From contig JAEUAF010000024.1 of the NCBI GenBank assembly GCA_019695485.1, positions 1-44,987 of the forward strand: a stretch of 44,987 nt of DNA, written 5' to 3'. Below are positions 1-9,376 of the stretch, one piece after another. A program made the translations under genes and the position numbers. Positions within the stretch are counted from its first letter, which is position 1, and each line of letters begins with the position of its first letter. Under the pieces are notes generated by a model. That model was not told the origin of the DNA, made no database searches, and saw nothing but the letters and a program-made list of their open reading frames with translations. The DNA comes from Sorangium sp. Its GTDB lineage: Bacteria > Myxococcota_A > Polyangia > Polyangiales > Polyangiaceae.

Positions 1-1
1 C

Positions 2-196
2 ACGGAGTTCGACGCTGCAACGCTCGTACGCGCTGCCCTAGGCTATCGCCAGCAAGGCACCTTCGTGCCTCTCGCCATCGCCTCCGAAATCGGCGTGGCC
101 GCTGGTCGGTTGGAGATGCGCTTTCGCCCACCGCTCAGCGGCGGCTCGACCCCCACGGCCGCCGAACGCGCACTCGCAGAAGAATTTAGCTCGTAG
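2..196 (+). CDS. C-terminal fragment of an unidentified protein
   Basis: An open frame enters from the left edge and ends at TAG 194-196. The visible 64 residues read TEFDAATLVRAALGYRQQ to AEEFSS, with a short hydrophobic stretch (TFVPLAIASEIGVAAG) followed by RLEMRFRPPL. Third-position G+C is moderately high, which fits real coding but is less extreme than in neighbouring genes. I do not recognise the family; a membrane-associated or acyltransferase-like tail is conceivable but unsupported. The competing reverse ORF (43..426) is low-complexity and Arg/Pro-rich, as antisense shadows in this genome usually are. Confidence 0.45.
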   Translation, partial: TEFDAATLVRAALGYRQQGTFVPLAIASEIGVAAGRLEMRFRPPLSGGSTPTAAERALAEEFSS

Positions 197-312
197 ACCC
201 TCCCTGTGGGGCGCCCCGATCGGGGCTGCGCACTGTCCCCCGTGACCGGCGTGCGCGTGGCGCGCCTAGCAGTCGGCGCTTTCGACGCAGAGGCTGGCAA
301 CTCGCGCGCGGT

Positions 313-1191
313 GTGACCGACCCCCGTCCCATGCCGCGTTGGTTCACCCCGTTCGTGTTCTTCATGGTCTTGTCGCGTCCCGTGTGGGCGGGCTCCTTGC
401 GCCTCGGGACGTTGTTTCAGTGGCACCGGGCGGAACTGGGTCAGGAGTATGTGGGTATGCTGGTGCTGGAGCTGCCGTTCGATCGCCTGGCGCGGCCCTC
501 CTTCTCGCGAGAAGCGCTCGCCAGCGGCGCCCAGCCCCCGAAAAGCGGGTTGGTGGAGGACGTCAGCGCGGAGACTTCTCCCAAGCGGCGCGCTGCACAG
601 CTTCCTGAGGTCGCGCTGCTGGGTCGCGAGGTGGTGCGTCGCTTGGTCAAGGCGGCCTTGCAGGCACGGGGCGACCTGGGCGCGCGGGCGCGCCTCGACG
701 GGCTGTCGTCCCGGGCGCGAGCGTCCGCAGCGTTGCCGGAGCTCACGCTGCGCGCCGTGCGATCGAGCAATGCCTTGTTGCGTTTGAGTCCGACCGGCGT
801 GGACGCTTACGACTATACGCAGACCGGCGGCGCGGGTGTTACCTTGGAAGCGCGGGCGACTTGGCGTTTCGATAGGCTCGTGTTCGCCGATGAGGAGCTC
901 CGCGTCGAGCGCTTGCGCCTGCAGCGCGAGCGAGCCAATGAGCGCCTCGTCGCCTTGCTACTGAAGTATTTGGGCGCCTGGCAGTCAGCGGAATCTCACT
1001 TGCTGACGGACGAGCTCTCCGCGGATGAGCGGGTGACACTCGAGGTGGCCGTCCTCAACGCCGAGGCTGCGCTGGACGCCATCACCGACGGCGGCTTCAG
1101 CGCTGAGCGGCCGCTGCTCGAAGCTCGACTGGCTGCTGTCGCCGCGGCGCCCGCTGTCGTCGCACCCGGGCCGGAGCCGGCTCGGCCATGA
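313..1191 (+). CDS. exported hypothetical protein, probably conserved in myxobacteria
   Basis: The 292-residue product starts at GTG 313, or possibly at ATG 331, which gives MPRWFTPFVFFMVLSRPVWA, a good Sec signal peptide. The mature part is rich in Arg, Ala, Leu and Glu. It contains an ALLGREVVRRLVKAALQARGD helix, an SRARASAALPELTLRAV segment and ATWRFDRLVFADEELRVERL followed by a long amphipathic helix. The RARxSAxLPE/WRFDRLVFADEE pattern resembles uncharacterised exported proteins I have seen in Myxococcota genomes, vaguely like the helical parts of TolC-type proteins, but no function is assignable. It lies 142 bp upstream of prfB on the same strand. An envelope location is inferred from the signal peptide only. 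Confidence 0.75.
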   Translation: MTDPRPMPRWFTPFVFFMVLSRPVWAGSLRLGTLFQWHRAELGQEYVGMLVLELPFDRLARPSFSREALASGAQPPKSGLVEDVSAETSPKRRAAQLPEVALLGREVVRRLVKAALQARGDLGARARLDGLSSRARASAALPELTLRAVRSSNALLRLSPTGVDAYDYTQTGGAGVTLEARATWRFDRLVFADEELRVERLRLQRERANERLVALLLKYLGAWQSAESHLLTDELSADERVTLEVAVLNAEAALDAITDGGFSAERPLLEARLAAVAAAPAVVAPGPEPARP

Positions 1192-1333
1192 GCGCCGGGC
1201 GGCGCCGAGCGGCGCCGGCCGCGCGAGGCAGTCTGGATCGCAGCGACAAAACGCCGCGGTCTCTCGAGCTCTGCCCTGGCCGGCGCCGGGTTTTGCTGGC
1301 GATTTTCGAAAAAAGCTGTAAGAAGCAGGCGCC

Positions 1334-2471
1334 ATGCTGTCTGAGACTCGCAGTGCGCTCGAAGATCTCCAAAGGCGCGTCATCGCGCTAAGGGGGTCTC
1401 TTTGACGTCCCTCAACTGAAACGCGACATCGAAGAACTCGACAGCATTTCGAGCGCTCCCGACTTCTGGAACAATCAGGAGCGCGCCCAAGCGCACATGC
1501 GGCGCCGCGCCGCCGCCGTCGAGAAGCTAGAGCAGGTAGAGTCGCTGAGTCGCGACGTGGGCGACGCCGCCGAGCTACTCGAGCTCGGCGCCGCCGAAAA
1601 CGACGAAGCTACCATTGGTGAGATTGAGCGCCTCCTGCCCGCGCTGCTCGGCCGTGTGCGCAGCGAGGAGCTGCGCCGCATGCTCTCGGGCCCGGTCGAC
1701 CACGCGAACGCCATCGTCAGCATTCATCCTGGCACCGGCGGTACGGACGCCAAAGACTGGGCGGAGATGCTGCTCAGGATGTACCTCCGCTGGTGCGAGC
1801 GGAAGGGCTACAAGACCGAAGTGATCGACTATCAGGTGGGGGACGAGGCCGGCATCGACGGCGCATCGTTCACGGTTGCGGGGCCCAACGCCTTTGGATA
1901 TTTGCGGGCCGAAGTGGGCGTGCATCGCCTTGTGCGCATCAGTCCGTTCGACGGCAATGCGCGCCGCCAGACCAGCTTCGCCGCCATCGAGGTGACGCCG
2001 GACATCGAGGACGAGATCGACATCGAAGTCAAAGACACGGATCTCGAGGTCACTACGATGCGCGCGGGCGGCAAAGGTGGTCAGAACGTAAATAAGGTCG
2101 AGACCGCCGTGCGCATGCGCCACTTACCGAGCGGCATCATGGTGGTGTGTCGCGCCGAGCGTAGCCAACATCAGAATCGAGCGATGGCGCTCAAGATGCT
2201 GAAGGCTCGGCTCTATGAAATGGAGCAAGCCAAGCGCGAAGCGGCGCAGGCGCGCTACGAGGCGGCGAAAGGCCAGATTGCTTGGGGTAACCAGATTCGC
2301 AGCTATGTGCTGCAGCCCTACCAGCTCGTGAAGGATCTCCGGACCGGGCACGAATCGAGCGATGTCCAGGGTGTGCTCGATGGCGAGCTCGATCCGTTCA
2401 TCGAAGCGTATCTCTTGCTCCACGCCGACCGCGTTCGGGAAAACGAGCCACCGCCCGTAGCTCGGGCCTGA
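1334..2471 (+). CDS. prfB: peptide chain release factor 2, expressed by programmed +1 frameshift
   Basis: RF2 recognises UGA and UAA stops and triggers peptide release on the ribosome. The ORF track begins at an internal ATG (1497), but the gene clearly starts at ATG 1334. Twenty-three codons ([23 protein letters not shown]) run into an in-frame TGA at 1403-1405. Skipping T1403 joins them to [20 protein letters not shown] and gives one continuous 378-residue RF2. With this start the SPF anticodon-like tripeptide falls at about residues 203-205 and the catalytic GGQ at about 248-250, almost exactly as in E. coli RF2 (365 aa). AGGGGG lies 3 nt before the CTT TGA C slip site. Regulation is therefore autogenous: low RF2 leaves UGA undecoded and favours the shift. 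lysS follows on the same strand 185 bp downstream. Confidence 0.96.
1391..1406 (+). promoter_or_regulatory. prfB: prfB programmed +1 frameshift signal
   Basis: The sequence AGGGGGTCTCTTTGAC differs by one base from the E. coli prfB recoding site as I recall it (TCT replaces TAT). It has the three expected parts: an internal Shine-Dalgarno-like AGGGGG, a CTT codon whose tRNA can slip to TTT, and a TGA stop followed by C, a weak termination context. The zero frame stops here, and the +1 frame encodes the remaining 355 residues of RF2. Confidence 0.96.
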
Positions 2472-2656
2472 GTCTGCTCGGGCAGGAGCGCGGGTTAGCG
2501 GTTTTCACGCCCTGCTTCTTGCCCAGCGTGAGGGCCGGGCCGGTTTGAGCCCCTCGGCTTTGCCGAACATTGCGTCAAAGGGCGTTCGGGCCTGCGTGGG
2601 CCGGGACGGCCGGGTGGACGCGCCTTCTGCGCCGCGCTAAACCCGCGGCCCCAATC

Positions 2657-4336
2657 ATGGAGAGCAGCGAAGAAGCGCTGATTCAGGCTCGTCGCGACAA
2701 GGCAGCGCGTTGTCGTGAGGCCGGTCGTGACCCGTTTCCGAACGACGTCGACGCGGGTGACCGTGTCGAGGTTGGTGCTTTGCGTCGGCGCTGCGAGTCG
2801 GCGCTCCTCGAACCCAAAAGCGATCAGCGCTATTCGCCGGAGGCGGTGTCAGCGCTTTCTGCGGATTCCCTGGTGCACATCGTGGGACGTCTGGTGGCGC
2901 GCCGCGGTTTCGGCAAGGCGAGCTTCTTGCGCGTGCGCGACGTAACGGGCGAGCTGCAAGTCTTCGCAAAGCAAGACGTGATGGGTGACGCCTTCGCAGC
3001 GCTCGAGGACATCGATATTGCCGACCATGTCGAGGTGCGAGGCTCGCTGATGGTCACCAAGACCGGCGAGTTGACGCTCGAGGCGCGGACGCTACGCCTG
3101 TTGGGCAAGGCCTTGCGCCCGCTGCCGGACAAGTGGCACGGCCTGACTGACGTCGATGTGCGCTACCGCCGACGTTACGTCGACCTGGTCGCCAACCCCG
3201 AGGTGGCGACGGTGCTACGTGCGCGCTCGATCCTGGTGCAAGGACTGCGACAGTTCTTGGACTCACGGGCATTTCTCGAGGTCGAAACACCCACCTTGCA
3301 TCCCTTGATCGGCGGTGCGGCGGCGCGTCCGTTCGTCACCCACCACAATACGCTCGATTTGGAGCTCTATTTGCGCGTCGCGCCCGAGCTCTACCTGAAG
3401 CGCCTGCTGGTCGGCGGCTATGAGCGCGTGTACGAGATTGGTCGTTGCTATCGCAACGAGGGCATCAGCACGCGGCATAATCCCGAATTTACGATGCTCG
3501 AATACTATCAGGCGTACGCCACGTACGAGACCCTGATGGACCAGACCGAGCAGATGTTGCGGGACGTGGATACGTACCTTGGCACACGGCTCACTGAGCT
3601 TGGGCTCGCGGCGAGCTATGAAGCCTGGCGCGCGGCGCGTGTGTTCTGCCTGTCAGAGCCCTTCGCGCGAGTCCCGATGCGAGCAGCGGTGGCGACGGCG
3701 CTCGAGCGTGCCTCGCTCCCGCCCGAGCTCGGCTCGCGCCTGACGGAACTTGCCAAAGGGCCGCGCGTCGAAGGTGCGGTCCCGACCGAGGTGGACGCAG
3801 AAGTGCAAGAACTCCGCGGCTGCTCGGAGCGCGCGCAGCGCATCGACTGGCAGAACTTGCGGCGCGCCTTGTTCGCTTGCAAATCCGAGGGCGAGCGGCT
3901 GTTCGTTGCCTACGAATACTTCGCCGAGCCGTTCCTTCACGAAGACTATCGCAGCAGTGACGGCACGCTGAGCCGTCCCGTGTTCATTATGGATTACCCG
4001 TTCGAGGTGTCGCCGCTCGCGCGTCGCAAGAACGGCGACCCGAGCTTGACCGATCGCTTCGAGCTTTTCGTGCATTCGCGCGAGCTTTGTAACGCCTTCA
4101 GCGAGCTAAACGATCCGGACGACCAGGCCTCACGCTTTCGCGCTCAGGTCGAGGCCAAGGCGGGTGGTGCCGAGGAGACGATGGACTACGACGTCGACTA
4201 CGTGCGAGCGCTCGAACACGGGATGCCGCCTGCGGCAGGTTTTGGTCTCGGTATCGATCGCTTGGTGATGCTGCTCACGGGGCAGCCTTCGATTCGTGAC
4301 GTGATTGCGTTCCCTTTATTGCGCCCTGAGGAATGA
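2657..4336 (+). CDS. lysS: lysyl-tRNA synthetase, class II
   Basis: The enzyme charges tRNA-Lys with lysine in the cytoplasm. I chose ATG 2657 (MESSEEALIQARRDK) because the upstream extension in the track (from 2570) is Arg/Trp-rich and unlike any LysS. An N-terminal OB-fold anticodon-binding domain (LVHIVGRLVARRGFGKASF) is followed by the class II catalytic core. Motif 2 is EIGRCYRNEGISTRHNPEFT and motif 3 is GFGLGIDRLVMLLTGQPSIR. The product is about 559 residues, somewhat longer than the usual 500; the extra length lies mainly between motifs 2 and 3 (around residues 340-440). The stop overlaps the start of the lolC-like gene (ATGA), so translation of the two is probably coupled. Confidence 0.96.
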   Translation: MESSEEALIQARRDKAARCREAGRDPFPNDVDAGDRVEVGALRRRCESALLEPKSDQRYSPEAVSALSADSLVHIVGRLVARRGFGKASFLRVRDVTGELQVFAKQDVMGDAFAALEDIDIADHVEVRGSLMVTKTGELTLEARTLRLLGKALRPLPDKWHGLTDVDVRYRRRYVDLVANPEVATVLRARSILVQGLRQFLDSRAFLEVETPTLHPLIGGAAARPFVTHHNTLDLELYLRVAPELYLKRLLVGGYERVYEIGRCYRNEGISTRHNPEFTMLEYYQAYATYETLMDQTEQMLRDVDTYLGTRLTELGLAASYEAWRAARVFCLSEPFARVPMRAAVATALERASLPPELGSRLTELAKGPRVEGAVPTEVDAEVQELRGCSERAQRIDWQNLRRALFACKSEGERLFVAYEYFAEPFLHEDYRSSDGTLSRPVFIMDYPFEVSPLARRKNGDPSLTDRFELFVHSRELCNAFSELNDPDDQASRFRAQVEAKAGGAEETMDYDVDYVRALEHGMPPAAGFGLGIDRLVMLLTGQPSIRDVIAFPLLRPEE

Positions 4337-6069
4337 CAGACAAACCCGCTACTTATATGCGTGTGGGCGGGGACGCGCCGTCCCTGCTCGCGCGCGCCTG
4401 GCAAGTGCTCGGCTTGCCAGGCCGCGTCGCCGTCGTCGCGCTGGTCGTCGTGCTCGCCCTGTGGCTCGGCTACAAAGGCTCGCGCTGGGTGGCGCGTCGC
4501 GGCGGGCGCAGCATTTGGTACATCGTTACCGGTGTTTCGCTGGTGGGGCTGCTCGGCCTTGGCGGCTGGGCCATGCGCTTGCCCGAGCCGCGCGGAACGT
4601 ACTTCGTGCTCTGGCATCAGCTGGTGCGCGGCGGCGCTGCGCTCTCTGGCACCGGGTTCGTGATCGGCTTCATGGCGCTCGCCGTGCCCCGCCTGCTCAA
4701 CCGGGTCGAAGGCAGCGGCTACGTGTCGTTCGTGGCATCGCGCCACGTCCGCTCACAAAAGAGCGGATTTCTGACCGTGATCAGCGTGCTCTCGATCTCC
4801 GGCGTGCTGTTGAGCTCGCTCGCGCTGTGTGCCGTGGTGGCCATCATGGGCGGCTTCGGCGCCGATCTGAAGCGCAAGATCCTGGGCAACAACGCGCACA
4901 TTCGCATCGAAGGGCAGCGGGCCGGCGGCTTGGAAAGCTGGCACAGCGCACTCGACGAGATCCGGCTAGTGAAGGGTGTGCACGCCGCGACGCCGGTTGC
5001 GAGCGGTGAGGCCATGGCGTCGAGCGCGACCAACACCGCGGGGGTGATTCTGCGCGGCGTCGACACGGTCACCATCGGCACCGTGATCGATCTGATTTCG
5101 AACATCGAGGTCGGGAAGTTCAAATATCTCGAGCACCCGGATCTGCTCGACAAGCTCGGCCCGGACGAGCCGATCGGCCTCGGCCCGGGTGGCGAGCTCT
5201 ATTTGAAGGGTCCGGACATCAAGCCTTTCCTGAAGAAGCTCGACCCCGACGTCGCGGACGCGGTGGTGCCCGAGGCTTACCCAGCCATGATCATCGGGCG
5301 GGAGCTCGCGAAGTCGTTGCACGTCTACGTGGGCGATGAGGTGACCCTGGTCTCGCCGCTCGGGGAGCTTGGGCCGATGGGGCTCTTGCCGAAAGCGCGG
5401 CGTTTTCGCGTCGCCGCCATCTTCTACAGTGGGATGTACGAGTACGATGCGAGCCAGGCTTACACGACGCTCGATACGGCTCAGTCGTTCTTCGATCTGA
5501 AGAACGCCGTGAGCGCCATCGACGTGCGCGTCGACGACCCCGAGCACGTGGCCGATGTGCGCCCGCTCGTCGAGAAGGCGCTTGCCGATCCGAAGCTTAC
5601 GGTGCGCGACTGGAAAGAGATGAACAAGAATCTCTTCAGCGCGCTCAAGCTCGAGAAGATTGCGACCTTCATCATTTTGTCGCTGGCGATCTTGGTGGCG
5701 AGTTTTTGCATCATCTGCACCTTGCTCCTGATGGTGACCGAGAAGAGCAAGGAGATCGCCATCTTGAAGGCGCTCGGCGCGACCGACCGCGGCATTTTGC
5801 GGATCTTCATGGCCGAGGGCATGATCATCGGTGGCATCGGCACCGTGTTCGGCGTGGCGACGGGGCTCGCCTTGACGCTCGGCCTGAAGTGGTTCGGGCT
5901 GCGCCTCGATCCTGACGTTTATTACGTTGATCGTTTGCCGATCAACGTCGACGCCGGAGACTTCACGTTCGTCGCGTTGAGCGCGCTCGTGATCACCACT
6001 CTGGCGACTTTGTATCCGGCGTTGGCGGCGAGCCGCCTGCGCCCGGTGGACGGAATTCGTTACGAATGA
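4333..6069 (+). CDS. lolC: lipoprotein-releasing ABC transporter permease (LolC/LolE type) with an N-terminal membrane extension
   Basis: With LolD, this permease extracts mature lipoproteins from the inner membrane for transfer to the outer membrane. The family core starts at about residue 133 (FVASRHVRSQKSGFLTVISV) with its first membrane helix at 145-172. A large periplasmic domain follows, then three C-terminal FtsX-type helices (IATFIILSLAILVASF onward) ending in PALAASRLRPVDGIRYE, the typical LolC/E tail. Unusually, about 130 residues precede the core and carry three more hydrophobic segments (about 31-47, 61-81 and 101-121), making 578 residues against the usual 400 or so. It overlaps lysS by 4 nt and lies 75 bp before lolD. 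Only one permease gene is present here, so a homodimer (LolF-like arrangement) is likely. Confidence 0.9.
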   Translation: MTDKPATYMRVGGDAPSLLARAWQVLGLPGRVAVVALVVVLALWLGYKGSRWVARRGGRSIWYIVTGVSLVGLLGLGGWAMRLPEPRGTYFVLWHQLVRGGAALSGTGFVIGFMALAVPRLLNRVEGSGYVSFVASRHVRSQKSGFLTVISVLSISGVLLSSLALCAVVAIMGGFGADLKRKILGNNAHIRIEGQRAGGLESWHSALDEIRLVKGVHAATPVASGEAMASSATNTAGVILRGVDTVTIGTVIDLISNIEVGKFKYLEHPDLLDKLGPDEPIGLGPGGELYLKGPDIKPFLKKLDPDVADAVVPEAYPAMIIGRELAKSLHVYVGDEVTLVSPLGELGPMGLLPKARRFRVAAIFYSGMYEYDASQAYTTLDTAQSFFDLKNAVSAIDVRVDDPEHVADVRPLVEKALADPKLTVRDWKEMNKNLFSALKLEKIATFIILSLAILVASFCIICTLLLMVTEKSKEIAILKALGATDRGILRIFMAEGMIIGGIGTVFGVATGLALTLGLKWFGLRLDPDVYYVDRLPINVDAGDFTFVALSALVITTLATLYPALAASRLRPVDGIRYE

Positions 6070-6144
6070 GCCGGCATTTGGCTCTCCCATTCCGACGAGC
6101 GGCTGAGCTTGTGAAGCCGCCGCTCGAAGCGCGAGGAACACTCA

Positions 6145-6885
<741 letters not shown>

Positions 6886-6975
6886 GGCTCTCGGGGTGGC
6901 CCGGCGGCATCGCTGTTTGCGACAGCCGTTACTGCCGATCGATTCGCCAAGCGGCAGCTCGGACTTGCGTCAGCC

Positions 6976-8169
6976 TTACTCGGGGGCGGCGGAGCCACGC
7001 GGCATCTGCCCTTCCCAAACCAGGAGCAAAACCCCGGCCAGCAGCGCGAGCCCAGCGCCGAGCCCAAAGGCTGCAGATGGCCCGAGCTTCTGCCAGAGGT
7101 ACCCTGCGAGGGCACCGGCCGGCACCGCCGCAATTCCAACCACGAAATGATAGGCGCCGTAAGCGCGCCCGCGCTCTGTCGCCGTCGAAAGATCCTTCAC
7201 GAGGGCTTTCTCGGCGGGCTCCGTGAGCCCATGATAGACGCCGTAGAACGCGAACAAGGCCCAGACCGCGAGCGTATTCTTGGTGAGCCCCATCCCGAGG
7301 TACGTGAGCGCGTACACGCCCCAGCCGAAGATGATCAGTCGTACGCGCGGCACCCGGTCCGACAAACTGCCGCCGACGTAGGCGACGCTGAGTTTCGAAG
7401 CGTTCAGCACGGTCCATAGAATGGGAATGGCCGCCACGGACACGCCGAGCTCGCGAGCACGCAGCAAGAGAAAGGCGTCCGAGGAATTTCCGAGCGAGAA
7501 GCAAAACAGGATAGCCAGGTAGCCGCGCAGCGAACGGGACAGGGGCGGGCGTGCTGTGCCTTTGGGCGCAGCGGCTGGTGTCGAAATGGGAGCTCGGTCA
7601 GCCCGCGACTCCCGCACGAATCCCAGGCTGGCGACGGCGAGCAGCCCCGGTACCAGGGATAGCGCGAAGACGTTGCGCAGGCTCAAACCCAGGCTCAAGA
7701 GCAGCGTCGCGAGCAGCGGCCCCACGACGGCGCCCGCATGATCCATGGCGCTGTGAAATCCGAAGGCGCGCCCCGCGCCTCCTTCTGGGGCGGCCGCCGC
7801 GATCAGCGCATCGCGCGGCGAGGTGCGGATCCCTTTGCCTACGCGATCGGTCACGCGTACAGCGAGCACGTGCCAGGGCGCCGTTGCCAGCGCCACCAGC
7901 GGGCGGCTCAGCGTTGCGATCGCATAGCCGAGCACGACGAGCGGCTTGCGGCGTGACGTGCGGTCGGCGACCCAGCCTGCGCCGAGCTTCAGGATGCTCG
8001 AGGTGGCGTCAGCTAGGCCTTCGATGAGTCCGATGAAGGTCGGGCTCGCGCCGAGCGTCGCCAGGAACACGGGGAGCAGCGGGAAAATCAGCTCGGTGCC
8101 GACATCGGTGAAGAAGCTCGTGACGCCGAGCGCGACGACGGCGACGGGCAAACGCGGCTTCTTGCTCAT
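6976..8169 (-). CDS. major facilitator superfamily transporter
   Basis: The 397-residue product has about twelve hydrophobic segments. The first pair reads VAVVALGVTSFFTDVGTELI and LIFPLLPVFLATLGASPTFI, and the MFS A-like loop motif GWVADRTSRRKPLV follows at about residues 63-76. A second-half equivalent (GGSLSDRVPRVRLIIFGW) lies near residue 260. VRVTDRVGKGIRTSPRDALI resembles uncharacterised MFS proteins of many Gram-negatives. The substrate is not visible. It starts 13 bp after the astA stop and is probably cotranscribed with it, which hints at, but does not show, an amino acid or metabolite role. The 90-bp convergent gap to lolD holds only a short hairpin (GCTGT-TTGCG-ACAGC). Confidence 0.9.
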   Translation of the reverse strand: MSKKPRLPVAVVALGVTSFFTDVGTELIFPLLPVFLATLGASPTFIGLIEGLADATSSILKLGAGWVADRTSRRKPLVVLGYAIATLSRPLVALATAPWHVLAVRVTDRVGKGIRTSPRDALIAAAAPEGGAGRAFGFHSAMDHAGAVVGPLLATLLLSLGLSLRNVFALSLVPGLLAVASLGFVRESRADRAPISTPAAAPKGTARPPLSRSLRGYLAILFCFSLGNSSDAFLLLRARELGVSVAAIPILWTVLNASKLSVAYVGGSLSDRVPRVRLIIFGWGVYALTYLGMGLTKNTLAVWALFAFYGVYHGLTEPAEKALVKDLSTATERGRAYGAYHFVVGIAAVPAGALAGYLWQKLGPSAAFGLGAGLALLAGVLLLVWEGQMPRGSAAPE

Positions 8170-8182
8170 CGTCTCGCGCCGT

Positions 8183-9214
8183 TCAGCGCAGCGGCAACAC
8201 TGCCAGGCGCTCGCCGAGCCGCGCGTCGAGGCAGGCCGCGACCTCTTCGGTCACGCTCAATGCATCGTCTGCGCCGAGTTCGACGCTGCACGCGAGCGCG
8301 CGAAAGTACGGCGCCTTGGCATATTCACGCGCCACCAGCGCACGTGGCGAACTCGTGCTCGGCTCGCGCAGATCAGCGAGCCTTCGCTCGCGGGTCTCCT
8401 TGATCAGCGTGATGTCGTCCATGTCGGCGATGAAGTGAGGTCCACCGTCGAAGGGGTCGATGCGCTCGGCGTAGCGGAAGCCGATACGTCGCAGCATTTT
8501 CTCGACGCCGCGGGTTTGCAGCCCGACTTTCCCGATCACGCTTTGTGCTTCCGGGCTCAAGACGCTGGCGTAAATGTCGCCACTCGGGAAGAGGTCGCGA
8601 ATGAAGGTCTTGTCGGTGCTGGAGAGGCGGTCGGCTTCGGCGTAGCTCATGCCGGTGAAGTGACGCCCGAGCGCCTCCCACAAGTGACTCGTGCCGTCGG
8701 TTTCGAGCGGCGGCAACAGCTCCGCGAGCACCTCGTCTTGAAAGAGCTCGCGATGTGTCGCCAGGTACAGGAAGCGCACGTATGAAATCAGGAGCCCGAG
8801 GCGCTCGTTGGCGCGTCGATGTTCGGGGTGCACCACCAGCCCGCCGAGTTCGGTCGGTCCCGCGTAGGAGAAGCCGATCTTCAAAACGGTGTGGTGAAAG
8901 TGCTTGTCGACGGCGTGCGAGTACTTCTCCTCACTGATCACGTCGAGGTAAATGTAGGGCGCATCACGCCTGCCGAGCTGCCCTACGATCATGGAAGTGC
9001 CGACGGCCTGATTCGTGTCGCGGTCGCGGAGCAGGAACACGAACTTTCGGTGCGCGCGCGGCACCTCGCCTTGGAAGCTCTTTTGCGAGTGATCGAGCAG
9101 GCGCCGAATGTGCTCCCGATCATTGGGCAGGTTCACCGTGTTCAAGAAGCGGGCGAGCTCGAGGAGCTCATCCTCGTCGGTGCGCATCGCTCCGCGGATC
9201 TCGTAACGCGACAT
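8183..9214 (-). CDS. astA: arginine N-succinyltransferase
   Basis: AstA transfers succinate from succinyl-CoA to the alpha-amino group of arginine, the first step of the AST catabolic pathway. The 343-residue length matches the family. Family-typical stretches include YIYLDVISEEKYSHAVDKHF, TELGGLVVHPEHRRANERLG, FTGMSYAEADRLSSTDKTFI and RIGFRYAERIDPFDGGPHF. The start is ATG 9214. No astB, astC, astD or astE lies in this window; the partner downstream is an MFS transporter. The divergent neighbour across a 162-bp gap is a class I aminotransferase, not the class III AstC. The pathway may be completed elsewhere, or the enzyme may serve a different role. Confidence 0.93.
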   Translation of the reverse strand: MSRYEIRGAMRTDEDELLELARFLNTVNLPNDREHIRRLLDHSQKSFQGEVPRAHRKFVFLLRDRDTNQAVGTSMIVGQLGRRDAPYIYLDVISEEKYSHAVDKHFHHTVLKIGFSYAGPTELGGLVVHPEHRRANERLGLLISYVRFLYLATHRELFQDEVLAELLPPLETDGTSHLWEALGRHFTGMSYAEADRLSSTDKTFIRDLFPSGDIYASVLSPEAQSVIGKVGLQTRGVEKMLRRIGFRYAERIDPFDGGPHFIADMDDITLIKETRERRLADLREPSTSSPRALVAREYAKAPYFRALACSVELGADDALSVTEEVAACLDARLGERLAVLPLR

Positions 9215-9376
9215 CGAAGATCGTTTCTATCACGACGGCCGCGCCGCTCCGTGCGGCTCACCTAGGTCAGCGGACTTGGGCGGAATTGGCCTCGGTTGGC
9301 TGGCCGAATCGCGGGCCGCGCATCGATCTTGGGCGCGACTGGTGCCGTTCTCACGGCGTGATAAGGCGAGCCGCTC

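Noticed and set aside
1188-1391. 67-aa ORF between the exported protein and prfB
   Set aside because: Overlaps the true prfB start in another frame; Arg-rich with no similarity.
4966-6141. Reverse ORF of 391 aa opposite the Lol permease
   Set aside because: Arg/His/Asp-rich antisense shadow of a well-supported gene; long reverse frames are common in high-GC DNA.
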